Shown: positions 34,023 through 44,025, numbered from the stretch's first letter. The stretch: DNA of 64,000 bases from JAAXGI01 sp965206975 (GCA_965206975.1 OZ242253.1:2666001-2730000); one strand, 5' to 3'. Numbers and translations are program-made. The notes: generated by a model from the letters alone, not told the origin.

Positions 34023-35786
34023 TCAGCCCGGGGTACCCCCGGGAGCATGCGCTCCGGCCAGCCCGGCTGCCGGTGCCTCCGTGTCAGCCTCCGAGGCCTC
34101 TCCCATCAGACGGGAGAGGAGGACCACGGGAATCAGTCCGATCATGATGATCAGGATCGCAGGAAGGGCAGAGCGCGCCACCTGCTCATCCATCGCAAGC
34201 TGGAATGCTCGGGTGGCAAGAGTGTCGAAGTCGAAGGGCCTGAGGATCAGGGTCAACGGGAGCTCCTTCAGGACGTCCACGAATACCAACAGCCCGGCAG
34301 CGAGGAGCGTGCCTCGGAGGAGCGGCACGTCCACGCGGATCAGCGTCCGGAGCGGAGGTACGCCGAGGGAGCGGGACGTCTCATCCAGGTTGGCACAGGT
34401 GCGCTCGAACCCCGAATCAAGCGGATTCAGCGAGACGGCGAGGAAGCGAACGACGTACGCGAAGACGAGCGCGGCCGTAGTGCCCGTCAGGATCAGCCCG
34501 CTCGGTGAGCCCGCGAACTCGGACAGGAAGAGTGCCATCCGTCGGTCCAGCCAGACGAACGGGATCAGGACGCCGACCGCGATGACTGCTCCCGGAATGG
34601 AGTACCCGAGCGACGATGCCCGCGCCGCGAGCCGGAGGACCGCGGTGGGTGCAAGCCGCACGGAGTAGACGATCAGGAGGGCCGCGGAAACGGCGAGGAG
34701 TGCCGCGACGAGTCCGAGAGCGAACGAGTTCATCGTGAGACGGAGGAAGCGTGGATCTAGCGCCTCCGGCGCGATCTGCAAGCCCCACGCGAGAAGCTGC
34801 AGGACGGGAAGGATGAACCCGAAGAGGACGGGGAGGCCGCATGCGAGAAAGGCTCCCCATGTCCTCCAGCCGTTCAGCTGGAAGCGGACGATGGGCCGGT
34901 AGCTCGCACTCCCCGAGTCGAAGCGTGCCCGTCCTCGCTGCACCCTCTCAACCAGGATCAGGAAGAAGACGAGGAGGAGGAGACATCCCGAGAGGCGGAT
35001 GGCTGCGGGGGGGTCTCCGAGGGCGAACCAGGCCCGGAAGATCCCCGTCGTGAAGGTCGTGACGCCGAAGTAGCGGACAGCCCCGTACTCGTTCAGGACC
35101 TCCATCAGGACGAGGGTGACGCCGGCGACGACCGCGGGACGGGCGATTGGCAAAGCGACGCCCACGAAGGTGCGCCACGGTGACTTGCCCAGGATCCGCG
35201 CGGTCTCGAGGACACCCCCCGACTGTTTCATGAAGGACGTGCGGGTGATCAGGTACACGTAGGGGTACAGGGCGAGGGCGAGTATCACCCCCACCCCAGG
35301 GAGTGACATGAGTCCCGTCCTGACACCGGCTGTCGTTTCCGGGTCGAGCACCAGCTGGAGGATCGCCTGCAGGGGACCCGTGTGACCGACGATGGCCGCG
35401 TAGGTGTAGGCCATGATGTAGGTCGGGATCGAGAGCGGCAAAATCAGGCTCCACTCGAAAAAGGTGCGGCCCGGGAAGTCGCACGTCGTGACGAGCCAGC
35501 CGGCAGAGATCCCGAGAATCAGCGTAAGGAGTCCGACGCCGAGGACGAGGACGACGGAGTGCCAGACGTAGTCGAAGAGGACCGTGGAGGCGAGGTGCCG
35601 CCAACTGTCACTCGGCTCCCCAAGAATACCGGCGAAGATCGTGGTGAGCGGGAGGAGCAGGAGTGCGACGAGCGCGAGGGTAGCGACTGTCCACGGCGTG
35701 AGGCGGGTCCAGCTCCTCGGCCCGAGCGGGGACACGGCGCTTCTGAGGCGACCGGGCGCGGTGCGCGAAGCGGCCGCTAGCGCCAC
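34023..35786 (-). CDS. Ferric iron ABC transporter permease (FbpB/SfuB type)
   Basis: 587 residues. Two fused binding-protein-dependent permease domains give about twelve helices. EAA-like loops are seen in each half (ETARILGKSPWRTFVGVALP and DETSRSLGVPPLRTLIRVDV), as in FbpB/SfuB. GTG 35786 overlaps the end of the binding-protein gene by 10 bases; the longer frame from 35894 would overlap it by 118 bases and its N-terminus is not membrane-like. No ATPase gene (FbpC) is next to it; the gap to the left holds only remnants. Confidence 0.88.
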   Translation of the reverse strand: MALAAASRTAPGRLRSAVSPLGPRSWTRLTPWTVATLALVALLLLPLTTIFAGILGEPSDSWRHLASTVLFDYVWHSVVLVLGVGLLTLILGISAGWLVTTCDFPGRTFFEWSLILPLSIPTYIMAYTYAAIVGHTGPLQAILQLVLDPETTAGVRTGLMSLPGVGVILALALYPYVYLITRTSFMKQSGGVLETARILGKSPWRTFVGVALPIARPAVVAGVTLVLMEVLNEYGAVRYFGVTTFTTGIFRAWFALGDPPAAIRLSGCLLLLVFFLILVERVQRGRARFDSGSASYRPIVRFQLNGWRTWGAFLACGLPVLFGFILPVLQLLAWGLQIAPEALDPRFLRLTMNSFALGLVAALLAVSAALLIVYSVRLAPTAVLRLAARASSLGYSIPGAVIAVGVLIPFVWLDRRMALFLSEFAGSPSGLILTGTTAALVFAYVVRFLAVSLNPLDSGFERTCANLDETSRSLGVPPLRTLIRVDVPLLRGTLLAAGLLVFVDVLKELPLTLILRPFDFDTLATRAFQLAMDEQVARSALPAILIIMIGLIPVVLLSRLMGEASEADTEAPAAGLAGAHAPGGTPG

Positions 35787-36850
35787 CCCGCGCGGTCGAA
35801 GGTCATCACGGCATCGCTGTTCAGCTCGCCGAGCCGCCGGAGATTCAGGGTGTCGGCCCGGAATCGGCCCCAATCGTGAAGCGTCGCTGCCCACGGCACG
35901 CCCGGCCGGACCGGATACTCGAAGATCGTCTCGGCGAAGACACTCTGGGCCTCCTCGCTCACGAGGAACTCGAGGAGGCGGACCGCGTTCTCTGCGTTCG
36001 GCGCGTGAGCCGTCAACCCCGCGCCACTCACGTTCACGTGTGTACCCCGCCCCTCCTGATTCGGGAAGAAGACCCCGACCCGGGATGCCAGCTCCCGGGC
36101 GGCCGGGTCCCCATCATGCAGGAGCCGCGCCACGTAATACGTGTTGACGACGGTCACGTCCCCGACGCCTGCGGCGACGTCAAGGATCTGATCCGAATCG
36201 TTCCCCTGCGGCGGCCGCGCAAGATTCAAGACGACGTCGCCGGCCCATTCTTCCGCGGCCTCCGCCCCGTTCGCAGCGATAATGGAGGCAAGCAGAGAGA
36301 GGTTGTAGATGTTCTCCGAACTCCGGACGAGGACCCGTCCCTCCCACTCGGGACCCGCGAGGGCCTCGTACGTGGAGAGATCCTCCGGACGAACATGGTC
36401 CTTGGCATAAGCGAGGATCCGGGCCCGCTGTGTGAGCCCGAACCAGTATCCCTCCGGGTCCCGCAGATTATCCGGGATCACCCGGGAAAGCTCGGGAGAA
36501 TTCACCGGCTGAAGGAGTTCGAGCTCCTTCGCCCGGTGGAGACGCCCCGCGTCAACCGTGATGAGGAGGTCCGCCGGAGAGGCCTCGCCCTCCCGCTCGA
36601 GCCGGGTGATCAACTCGTCGGCGGACGCGGTCACGACTCTCACACCGATCCCCGTGAGCTCCTCGAAACGGTCGAACAGGAGCTGGTCCGCATCGTAGTG
36701 ACGGTGACTGTATACGTTGACCACCTCCTCCGGCCCCGCCTGGCAAGCCCCGATGAAAAGGACTACGGCGAGAGGGAGCCGCCTAAGCGCGGAGTCCCGC
36801 ACGCCGACGGGCGAGACGTGTGATACGGCTCGGAGCATTCTTCTCTTCAT
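35777..36850 (-). CDS. Ferric iron-binding periplasmic lipoprotein (FbpA-like)
   Basis: 357 residues. Signal with lipobox LFIGAC, then a family 1/FbpA-type iron-binding protein: VNVYSHRHYDADQLLFDRFE at the N-lobe, LITVDAGRLHRAKELELLQP, and the paired tyrosines in VVNTYYVARLL that ligate Fe(III) in this family. Coupled by overlap to the permease. A perfect palindrome 60 bases upstream suggests metal-dependent repression. Confidence 0.9.
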   Translation of the reverse strand: MKRRMLRAVSHVSPVGVRDSALRRLPLAVVLFIGACQAGPEEVVNVYSHRHYDADQLLFDRFEELTGIGVRVVTASADELITRLEREGEASPADLLITVDAGRLHRAKELELLQPVNSPELSRVIPDNLRDPEGYWFGLTQRARILAYAKDHVRPEDLSTYEALAGPEWEGRVLVRSSENIYNLSLLASIIAANGAEAAEEWAGDVVLNLARPPQGNDSDQILDVAAGVGDVTVVNTYYVARLLHDGDPAARELASRVGVFFPNQEGRGTHVNVSGAGLTAHAPNAENAVRLLEFLVSEEAQSVFAETIFEYPVRPGVPWAATLHDWGRFRADTLNLRRLGELNSDAVMTFDRAGWR

Positions 36851-36909
36851 GGGAAAGTCGTGTAGAGGGAAACCAATCCATACCTGCTCAATGCTCTACC
36901 ACACCTTAA

Positions 36910-36930
36910 TGAGATTGAGAATAAATCTCA
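36910..36930. promoter_or_regulatory. Perfect palindrome, candidate Fur-type operator
   Basis: TGAGATT-GAGAATA-AATCTCA: 7-base arms are exact inverse complements with a 7-base spacer. It lies 60 bases before the FbpA start (minus strand) and 170 before icd (plus strand), in an AT-rich pocket. Not the textbook Fur sequence, but the right size and place for a Fur/Mur-type or DtxR-type repressor of the iron genes. Confidence 0.55.
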
Positions 36931-37100
36931 ACTAGCGCGGAGTGCCGCGGCGAGCGAACACACGCCCCCAGGAACGAGCGGTCCGCGACCCCTCCCGCGG
37001 GTTGCCCGCCCTCGCGGAAACCCATTAAGCTTCGCGTCTTTGCGCGGGACAGCCCTGCCCGGGAGCCCGCCCCTACAGAATCCATACGCAAGCGGTATCC

Positions 37101-38336
37101 ATGAATGCATACGAACACACCCGTGTTCCGGACAGCGGGGACCCGATCACGATCGAGGACGATCAGCTTAACGTTCCGGACCGGCCTATCATCCCGTTCA
37201 TCGAGGGGGACGGGATCGGTCCAGACATCTGGGCGGCCACCCGGCACGTCGTCGACGCCTCCGTGACGAAGGCTTACGGAGACGAGCGTGAGATCCAGTG
37301 GTTCGAGATCTTCGCCGGGGAGAAGGCGAACAATCGAACCGGTGAGTGGCTCCCGGAAGAGACCTTCCGGGCGCTCCGCGAGTTCAAGGTCGGGATCAAG
37401 GGCCCTCTCACGACGCCCGTCGGCGGCGGGATCCGGTCGCTCAACGTGACGCTCAGGAAGGTGCTCGATCTCTACTCGTGCGTCCGGCCCGTCCGCTGGA
37501 TTGAGGGCGTGCCATCTCCGATGAAGGAGCCGGAGAAGCTCGACGTGGTGATCTTTCGTGAAAACACCGAGGATGTCTACGCGGGCATCGAGTGGGAGTC
37601 GGGGACGCCCGAGGCCGAGCGCGTCCGGTCCTTCCTGGCGGATGCGATGCAGGCCACCATCCGGGAGGCGAGCGGAATCGGGATCAAGCCCATCTCGCCT
37701 TTCGGGACGAAGCGTCACGTAGCGGCTGCGATTCAGTACGCGATCGATCGCGGCCGGTCGGCCGTGACGCTCGTTCACAAGGGGAACATCATGAAGTTCA
37801 CCGAGGGAGCCTTCTCCGATTGGGGCTACGAGGCGGCGAGAGAGCGTTTCCCGGAGGAGACGGTACCCGAGTCCCGGATCTGGGACGGTGAGGAGGCGGG
37901 CGGGCGGATCGTGATCGGCGACCGGATCGCCGATGCTATGTTCCAGCAGGTTCTCCTGCGACCGGACGAGTACGACATCTTGGCGACACCGAACCTGAAC
38001 GGCGATTACCTGTCCGACGCGTGCGCGGCGCAGGTGGGCGGCCTCGGGATGGCGCCCGGGGCGAACATCGGCGACGAGGTCGCGCTCTTCGAGGCGACGC
38101 ACGGGACGGCTCCCAAGTACGCGGGTCAGGACAAGGTGAACCCAGGCTCGGTGATCCTCTCGGCCGGCATGATGCTCGAGCACCTCGGGTGGGACGCGGC
38201 GGCGAGGCGGATCGACAGGGGGATCCAAGGTGCGGTCCGAGCCAAGACGGTCACCTACGACCTCGAGCGCCAGATGGAGGGTGCCACCAAGGTTGGTACC
38301 TTCCGGTTCGGGGAGGAGATCGTCCGCCACATGTAA
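37101..38336 (+). CDS. icd: Isocitrate dehydrogenase
   Basis: 411 residues, the length of bacterial NADP-type enzymes. Markers: PFIEGDGIGPDIW, the substrate-serine region GIRSLNVTLRKVLDLYSCVR, FRENTEDVYAGIEWE, KGNIMKFTEGAF, and the cofactor region ATHGTAPKYAG. Converts isocitrate to 2-oxoglutarate in the TCA cycle. Cofactor preference cannot be fixed from the motif alone, though the overall type is E. coli-like (NADP). No strong ribosome site. Confidence 0.95.
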   Translation: MNAYEHTRVPDSGDPITIEDDQLNVPDRPIIPFIEGDGIGPDIWAATRHVVDASVTKAYGDEREIQWFEIFAGEKANNRTGEWLPEETFRALREFKVGIKGPLTTPVGGGIRSLNVTLRKVLDLYSCVRPVRWIEGVPSPMKEPEKLDVVIFRENTEDVYAGIEWESGTPEAERVRSFLADAMQATIREASGIGIKPISPFGTKRHVAAAIQYAIDRGRSAVTLVHKGNIMKFTEGAFSDWGYEAARERFPEETVPESRIWDGEEAGGRIVIGDRIADAMFQQVLLRPDEYDILATPNLNGDYLSDACAAQVGGLGMAPGANIGDEVALFEATHGTAPKYAGQDKVNPGSVILSAGMMLEHLGWDAAARRIDRGIQGAVRAKTVTYDLERQMEGATKVGTFRFGEEIVRHM

Positions 38337-38411
38337 CGGAGTGACCCCTTGGGGACCGGTGGTCCTTCGACTCGACGCCTTCGCTCTACTCGAAACGAAC
38401 GGCTCTCTGAC

Positions 38412-39956
38412 ATGAACGTACGACTTGCGCTAGACGACCCCCTCTCGATCGACGCGCCACTCTTGGCCTTCCCCGTATTCGCGGACGGGAGCGGGCTCGA
38501 GAAAGAGGCGGCACGGGCCGACGACGTGCTCGGAGGCGCATTCTCAAGGGCCCTCGGATCCGGGGACTTCCGTGGGAATGTGGAGGAGGACCTCCTCTTC
38601 TACGCTCCCGAGGAATCGGGAGACCCAGAGCGCCTCCTCTTCGTGGGTATGGGCGCCCGATCCGACGTGACAGCGGAGGAGATCCGGACGTTCGCCGCTC
38701 GGGTGGTCCGCCGCGCCGAATCCCTCCATCTGACCCGGGTCGCCGTCCACCTCCCACCGGATCTCGGCGTGGGCGCCGCGGTGGCCGCGAAGGCCGCAGC
38801 CGAGGGGAGCGTCCTCGCGGCGTGGGACTTCACCGAACTCAAGTCGGACCCGAGCGAGCGGAGCGCCTCCCCCGACGCCGGTGCGTCGGGGGGACCTGGC
38901 CCGGTGCCGAAGCCACGTGTCGAGGAGCTTGTCCTCTCCACTTCGGGCGATTCGGGAGAGCTCGAGGAAGCGCTTCGGATCGGCCGTGCCTTCGCGGCGG
39001 GCGAGGGGCTCGCGAGGCGGCTTCAGTGGCTGCCCGGGAACATCGCGACACCCTCACACCTCGGGGAAGTCGCCGAGGGTCTGGCCGAAGAGTACGGCTT
39101 CACGTCGCACATTCTGGGACCCCGGGAACTCGAGGCGGAGGGGATGGGGGCGATCCTCGCCGTCTCCGCCGGATCCGCCGCGGAGCCGAGGCTCATCGTG
39201 CTCGAACACCGTGGCGGGGCGGACGATGGCCCCGTGATCGCCCTTGTCGGGAAGGGCCTCACCTTCGACGCCGGGGGGATATCGATCAAGCCGGCGCTCG
39301 GGATGGAGGAGATGAAGTATGACATGTCCGGGGGAGCGGCGGTGCTCGGCGCGATGCGTGCCATCGGGGAGCTCGCCCCTCCCGTCAACGTCGTCGCGGT
39401 CGTGCCCTCTTCGGAGAATCTCCTATCCGGCCGGGCAACGAAGCCGGGAGACATCATCCGGACGCGGGCCGGGAAGACCGTCGAGGTCATCAATACGGAC
39501 GCGGAGGGGCGGCTTATCCTCGCGGACGCCCTGTCGTACGTGGTGGACCACTACGCCCCGGACGCGGTCGTCGACTGCGCGACGCTCACTGGGGCTTGCG
39601 TGATCGCACTCGGTCACCATGCGTCCGCCGTCCTCGGCAATGACGAGACGCTCATCTCGGAGTTGAGGGAAGCCGGCGATCGGGCGTGGCAGCGATGCTG
39701 GCCGCTCCCCCTCTGGAAACCCTACCGGAAGCAGATCGAGAGCCCGATGGCCGACCTGAAGAATGTGGGGGGCAGGCCCGCCGGCACGATCACCGCCGCA
39801 CTTTTCCTCTCCGAGTTCGTCGGGAAGACGCGGTGGGCCCACCTGGACATCGCCGGCACCGCGTACGGCGATCCTGCCGCCCCATATCAGAGGAAGGGCG
39901 GATTCGGTACGCCTACGCGGCTCCTACTGGAGTGGGTCTGCGACCGCGCTGGGTGA
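38412..39956 (+). CDS. pepA: Leucyl aminopeptidase (M17)
   Basis: 514 residues. The N-terminal non-catalytic domain (to about 170) has a short acidic/proline-rich linker. The C-terminal M17 domain shows GLTFDAGGISIKP (metal-binding Lys/Asp), MKYDMSGGAAVLGAM, and the signature NTDAEGRLILADAL. A cytosolic zinc/manganese exopeptidase. Start ATG 38412 is preferred to the 38349 frame start, which overlaps spacer. The downstream gene overlaps its stop. Confidence 0.94.
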   Translation: MNVRLALDDPLSIDAPLLAFPVFADGSGLEKEAARADDVLGGAFSRALGSGDFRGNVEEDLLFYAPEESGDPERLLFVGMGARSDVTAEEIRTFAARVVRRAESLHLTRVAVHLPPDLGVGAAVAAKAAAEGSVLAAWDFTELKSDPSERSASPDAGASGGPGPVPKPRVEELVLSTSGDSGELEEALRIGRAFAAGEGLARRLQWLPGNIATPSHLGEVAEGLAEEYGFTSHILGPRELEAEGMGAILAVSAGSAAEPRLIVLEHRGGADDGPVIALVGKGLTFDAGGISIKPALGMEEMKYDMSGGAAVLGAMRAIGELAPPVNVVAVVPSSENLLSGRATKPGDIIRTRAGKTVEVINTDAEGRLILADALSYVVDHYAPDAVVDCATLTGACVIALGHHASAVLGNDETLISELREAGDRAWQRCWPLPLWKPYRKQIESPMADLKNVGGRPAGTITAALFLSEFVGKTRWAHLDIAGTAYGDPAAPYQRKGGFGTPTRLLLEWVCDRAG

Positions 39957-42013
39957 CGCCCGGCCCGGCCGAGCCGCCCGCACCGAGCGGTTCGACCCCT
40001 CCGGGGCGGCATTTCTCTCGCTCGTATCGCCGGGAAACCGGGCTCCTTCTCGCCCTCGCCCTCTCGGCGGCGACGACGACGGGTGCGGAAGGGGCCGCGG
40101 GCACACCCCGCGCCCTCACTCTGCAGGTCGCTGCCGACAGCACGGACACCCCACCGGATCCCCTCCCGCCCGACACCCTCGACCCAAACCCGGGGGCCGC
40201 CGTCCCGCTACCGGATACGCTCGACGCCGAGGCTGACACCCTCCAATCCGAGCCGTTCGTCCTCCGCAACCTCCCCCTCCGGCCCGATCCGGTCCCTGCC
40301 CGTTGGGCGACGGGGATCTGGGAGTGGGATCGGGAGGGACTCGAGAGCACTCGAGCCGTCACCCTCCTCGAGTTGGTCGAGGAAGTCCCGGGGGTGATCC
40401 CGCTCCGCGGCGGAGATTTCGGCCAGCCGCAGGCCGCCACCGCATTCGCCGCGGGGGCCGGACGGATCCGGGTTTTCGTGGACGGCTCCGAGCTTCCCCC
40501 ACTTGACGGAGGGGTCGTGGACCTCGCGCGAACGGGGCTCGGCGGACTCGAACGCGTCCGGGTCGAGAGGAGGCCGGGAGAGCTTCGAGTATACCTGTAT
40601 CCGCATCAATTCTCGGACACGAGGCCCTACTCCTTCCTCGAGGTCGGGACGGGAGACCTGAACACGAACCTCTTTCGCGGGGTCTTCGCGCACCCGAATG
40701 CGCTCGGAGGAAACGTCGTTGTCACGCTGGACCGGATCGATACCCAGGGACCGGCCCGGAGGGAACCTGGGGCCTCGACCGGCGTCTCGCTTCGCCACAC
40801 CCTCTTTCGGGGGGAGAGCTTCGGACTCGCGTGGGAACTCCGAAGGATGAGCTCGAAACGTCCGGCAGAGCTGTGGGAACCTCCCGCCCTCGAACGATCG
40901 GACCTAGGCGTGAAGGCGCGCTACACTTGGGCGCCCTGGCTTCAGGCCGGTCTCGTCCTCCAGCGCTCCGGGCTCTCCGAAGGCGCTGGAGACGAGGGCC
41001 GCTCGACGTCAGTCCAACGGGACCCTCTCGTAAACACCGATAGCCGAACCCAGATCGGGGGGCACCTCTCCGCGGTTCGGGAGCACTGGTGGGCCGATGC
41101 GGCATACACGCACCAAGGAGGACCCGGGTGGGCCTCTGCCGTTCAGTCCATCCAGGGAGGCGCGAGCGATCCCGCGCTCGGGGGCGTGAGCGCGGGGATC
41201 GAACGCCAGGAGTGGGACGAGAGGGGGACGATCGAGAACCGGCACGGACGCCTCTGGACGCGACCCGTCGTCGGCCTGTCCCTCTTCGGGGAGATTGAGG
41301 ACGGCACCCTCGGGGTTCCCTTCTGGGTGGCCCCCCGCATCCCGGCGGATTCCCTTTCGGGAACGCAAGGGCAGGGGACAGATCAGACGGGGCCGCTACC
41401 CCAGCTCCCCCCGGATTCCACAGAGACGCCGGCGCATCCCGCCGTCACGGAGAGGCGAGCGATGCGCGGGGGGATCGAGTACCGCCGCGGGTCCCTCGCG
41501 GCGGGCGGAGCTTACCTTGTGATGACGGCGGACTCGCTCCACCCCCTGGGGCTCCCCACCGATCGGGACGCCCCGCCGGGGGGTGCCCAGCGGCTCACGG
41601 GCTTCGAGATCTCGGGATCGCTCCCTCTCAACTTGCTCTTGACCGGCCTCTCCCTCAGGGGGAACGCCCAGTTCTGGGAGGAAGCCGTGGTGTGGAGGTA
41701 CCTCCCGAGGCGGATCTACCACGCCCGGCTCGCCTACCACCGCACCTTCCTCGATAGCCAGAATCTCGAGCTCTGGACCGACATCGGCGCACGCGGGAGG
41801 GATCCGATGCAAATCCCGTCCCCTGCCACCGGTGCGGATACGGCCCCCTTCCAGCAGAGCTGGTTCGCGCGGATCCAGATCCGGGTCTCCTCCGTTCGGC
41901 TTTTCATCTTGGTGGACAACTTGACCGCCCGGACGGAGAATCAGGACTATCCGGGCCGCGTGCAGCCCCGGATCCGCTCCATGTATGGGATTCGCTGGAC
42001 GCTCTGGAACTGA
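39953..42013 (+). CDS. TonB-dependent receptor-like outer-membrane protein
   Basis: 686 residues from GTG 39953, which overlaps the pepA stop. After a signal-like stretch (TGLLLALALSAATTTGA) and a Pro/Asp-rich linker comes a plug domain (STRAVTLLELVEEVPGVIPL, GAGRIRVFVDGSELPPL, LERVRVERRPGELRVYLYP). A long region with beta-strand periodicity follows, ending in the aromatic-rich RSMYGIRWTLWN that would close an outer-membrane barrel. Shorter than classic receptors and with no TonB box that I can see. Ligand unknown. Confidence 0.75.
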   Translation: MTPGPAEPPAPSGSTPPGRHFSRSYRRETGLLLALALSAATTTGAEGAAGTPRALTLQVAADSTDTPPDPLPPDTLDPNPGAAVPLPDTLDAEADTLQSEPFVLRNLPLRPDPVPARWATGIWEWDREGLESTRAVTLLELVEEVPGVIPLRGGDFGQPQAATAFAAGAGRIRVFVDGSELPPLDGGVVDLARTGLGGLERVRVERRPGELRVYLYPHQFSDTRPYSFLEVGTGDLNTNLFRGVFAHPNALGGNVVVTLDRIDTQGPARREPGASTGVSLRHTLFRGESFGLAWELRRMSSKRPAELWEPPALERSDLGVKARYTWAPWLQAGLVLQRSGLSEGAGDEGRSTSVQRDPLVNTDSRTQIGGHLSAVREHWWADAAYTHQGGPGWASAVQSIQGGASDPALGGVSAGIERQEWDERGTIENRHGRLWTRPVVGLSLFGEIEDGTLGVPFWVAPRIPADSLSGTQGQGTDQTGPLPQLPPDSTETPAHPAVTERRAMRGGIEYRRGSLAAGGAYLVMTADSLHPLGLPTDRDAPPGGAQRLTGFEISGSLPLNLLLTGLSLRGNAQFWEEAVVWRYLPRRIYHARLAYHRTFLDSQNLELWTDIGARGRDPMQIPSPATGADTAPFQQSWFARIQIRVSSVRLFILVDNLTARTENQDYPGRVQPRIRSMYGIRWTLWN

Positions 42014-42089
42014 TGATCCGCTCCGGCTACCCCCCTCCGCTACCGCCCGGAAGGCGGCACCGGGGCCCCACCCCATCAGGGAGGGCTCG

Positions 42090-42995
42090 ATGAGTCGCAC
42101 CCCCATTCGGAGCATGACCGGCTTCGGCGAAGCGGAAGTCGACGCCGGGAGCGTACGCCTCCGGGTCGAGATCCGGACCGTGAATCAGCGGCACCTGAAA
42201 ATCCAGCTTCGGACGCCGGCGGGGCACGAGCGCCAGCAGCAGCTCATCGAACGCGTGCTCAAGGCACATCTCGCCCGAGGCCAAGTGACGGCGACGCTCG
42301 CCATAGAGCGGCCGGCCCACGCTTCCGAGGGGTCCGCGATTCGCTTCGACACGGGGCGTGCGAGAGCGGTCGCCGAGGGGCTTCGCGCGCTTCGGGACGA
42401 GCTCGGGCTCGAGGGAAAGATAGATATCGGGCTCCTGTCCCGCTTTCGCGGCGTCCTTGAGGAGGACCCCGAGGACGCGGATCCGGATCTCCCCGAGGGC
42501 GCCCTGAACGGGGTGGTGACGGAGGCGGCCCTCCGTGCGGTGGCGGCGAGGGAGGAGGAGGGGATGTTCCTCAAGGAGGACTTGGAGGCCCGGCTTGACG
42601 CGATGGAGGCGGAGCTCGCACGCGTCGAGGCGCGGGCGCCGGAGCGGCTCACGCAGGAGCGGGACCGGCTCCGGGAAGCGGTCGGGGCCTTGATGGAAGG
42701 GCAGGGCGAGGTAGACGAGGAGCGGATCGCCCGGGAGATCGCTCATCTCGCGGAACGGTGGGGCGTGCACGAGGAGGTGGTCCGCTTTCGTTCCCATATG
42801 GAGATGTTCCGCGCCGCGCTTGAGACCGGGAGCCCAGGCGGGATTGGGAAGCGGCTCGCCTTCGTTTCCCAGGAGCTCCTCCGGGAGGCGAACACGATCG
42901 GGTCCAAAGGAAATGATGCTCTCATTGCAGAGAGCGTCGTCGTGCTGAAGGAGGAGATCGAGAAGATGAGAGAGCAGGTAGAGAACATCGAGTGA
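42090..42995 (+). CDS. YicC-family endoribonuclease
   Basis: 301 residues. N-terminal block SMTGFGEAEVDAGSVRLRVE and C-terminal block FRAALETGSPGGIGKRLAF, KGNDALIAESVVVLKEEIEK with the final REQVENIE, are the YicC N and DUF1732 domains. YicC proteins are RNases linked to sRNA decay. Ribosome site AGGGAGGG. Overlaps gmk, the common arrangement. Confidence 0.92.
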   Translation: MSRTPIRSMTGFGEAEVDAGSVRLRVEIRTVNQRHLKIQLRTPAGHERQQQLIERVLKAHLARGQVTATLAIERPAHASEGSAIRFDTGRARAVAEGLRALRDELGLEGKIDIGLLSRFRGVLEEDPEDADPDLPEGALNGVVTEAALRAVAAREEEGMFLKEDLEARLDAMEAELARVEARAPERLTQERDRLREAVGALMEGQGEVDEERIAREIAHLAERWGVHEEVVRFRSHMEMFRAALETGSPGGIGKRLAFVSQELLREANTIGSKGNDALIAESVVVLKEEIEKMREQVENIE

Positions 42996-43657
42996 GTAGC
43001 GGACCCGGGCACCCTACCTTTCCCATCGTCCTAGCGGCGCCGAGCGGGACCGGGAAGACGACGATCGCGAGACGGCTCGTCTCAACGTGCCCTGAGTTCG
43101 TCTTCTCCGTCTCGGCCACAACTCGGCCACCGAGGTCGCGGGAACGTGACGGCGTGGACTACGAGTTCATCTCCCGCGAAGCATTCGAGGCGATGGTACA
43201 GGCCCCGGGACTTGCGGAATGGGCCGAGGTCCACGGAAACCTCTATGGAACTCCGAAGGCGGCACTTGCGGCTGCGACCCAAGCCGGAAAATGGCCCGTG
43301 CTCGACATCGATGTACAGGGTGCCCGCCAGGTACGAGGCTCCTTCCCGGAGGCCGTACTCGTCTTCCTCCTTCCGCCCACGGCGGGAGAGCTCTGGAGAC
43401 GACTGACCCGCCGCGGGACCGAGGGCCGAGCCGAGATTGCGAAGCGCCTGCGGGCCGCACGGACAGAGCTGCGCGCGGCCGGGGACTTCGACTACGTACT
43501 GGTGAACGACGTCGTCGACCGTACTGTCGCCGCCGTTCGGAGCATCGCGGAGTCGGGCACCCACCGCGTGGCGAGGCGAGAAAGCCGAGGGGAGGAGGCC
43601 TCCCGGCTCCTTCGCGAGATTGACGAGCTCCTCGCCCGGAAGGGGATGGCCCTCTGA
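42992..43657 (+). CDS. gmk: Guanylate kinase
   Basis: 221 residues. P-loop APSGTGKTTIARRL, GMP-binding region SATTRPPRSRERDGVDYEFI, and the VLDIDVQGARQV strand. Phosphorylates GMP to GDP. GTG 42992 overlaps the yicC stop by four bases. Followed by rpoZ after 149 bases. Confidence 0.96.
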   Translation: MSSGPGHPTFPIVLAAPSGTGKTTIARRLVSTCPEFVFSVSATTRPPRSRERDGVDYEFISREAFEAMVQAPGLAEWAEVHGNLYGTPKAALAAATQAGKWPVLDIDVQGARQVRGSFPEAVLVFLLPPTAGELWRRLTRRGTEGRAEIAKRLRAARTELRAAGDFDYVLVNDVVDRTVAAVRSIAESGTHRVARRESRGEEASRLLREIDELLARKGMAL

Positions 43658-43806
43658 GCCCGGACGGGGTGGCGGAGGGCTGCGAATGACGAATCCCCTG
43701 ATCTCTTGTACTTTTCTTGAGGTACGCTGAATGTCGCTCGAGGCCGGACACGACCACGGAGCGGTCCGTCGCGGGACCCGGCACCAATAGAGAGGATGAA
43801 GCCACG

Positions 43807-44022
43807 GTGAGAGTCTTCACGCCAGCCCAGTTGGCCGAGAACACGGGGAGCAAGTACCTCGGCGTCCTGGTTGCGGCCAAGTACGCCCGGGAGCTGAACT
43901 CGCTTCCGCGGGACTTGAAGCCCCTCGGAGAAGAGGAGAAGCTGACGACTCGATCGCTGGGGGCCCTTACCTCCGGGCAAATCGAATTTCGCCTCATGGG
44001 GGGGCGAAAAATCGAGGAGTAG
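43807..44022 (+). CDS. rpoZ: RNA polymerase omega subunit
   Basis: 71 residues. Reads TPAQLAENTGSKYLGVLVAA, then KYARELNS, TTRSLGALTSGQIEFR, the conserved omega core that latches the beta-prime subunit. GTG 43807 with an AGAGGATG site upstream gives the right length; the longer frame from 43717 is not family-like. Lies between gmk and coaBC as in many bacteria. Confidence 0.85.
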   Translation: MRVFTPAQLAENTGSKYLGVLVAAKYARELNSLPRDLKPLGEEEKLTTRSLGALTSGQIEFRLMGGRKIEE

Positions 44023-44025
44023 CGA

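Noticed and set aside
35787..35894. Longer N-terminus for the iron permease
   Set aside because: Would overlap the binding-protein gene by 118 bases and encodes an Arg/Pro-rich non-membrane stretch; GTG 35786 fits better.
36906..38330. 474-codon minus-strand frame opposite icd
   Set aside because: Complete antisense of a well-identified gene; no domain seen.
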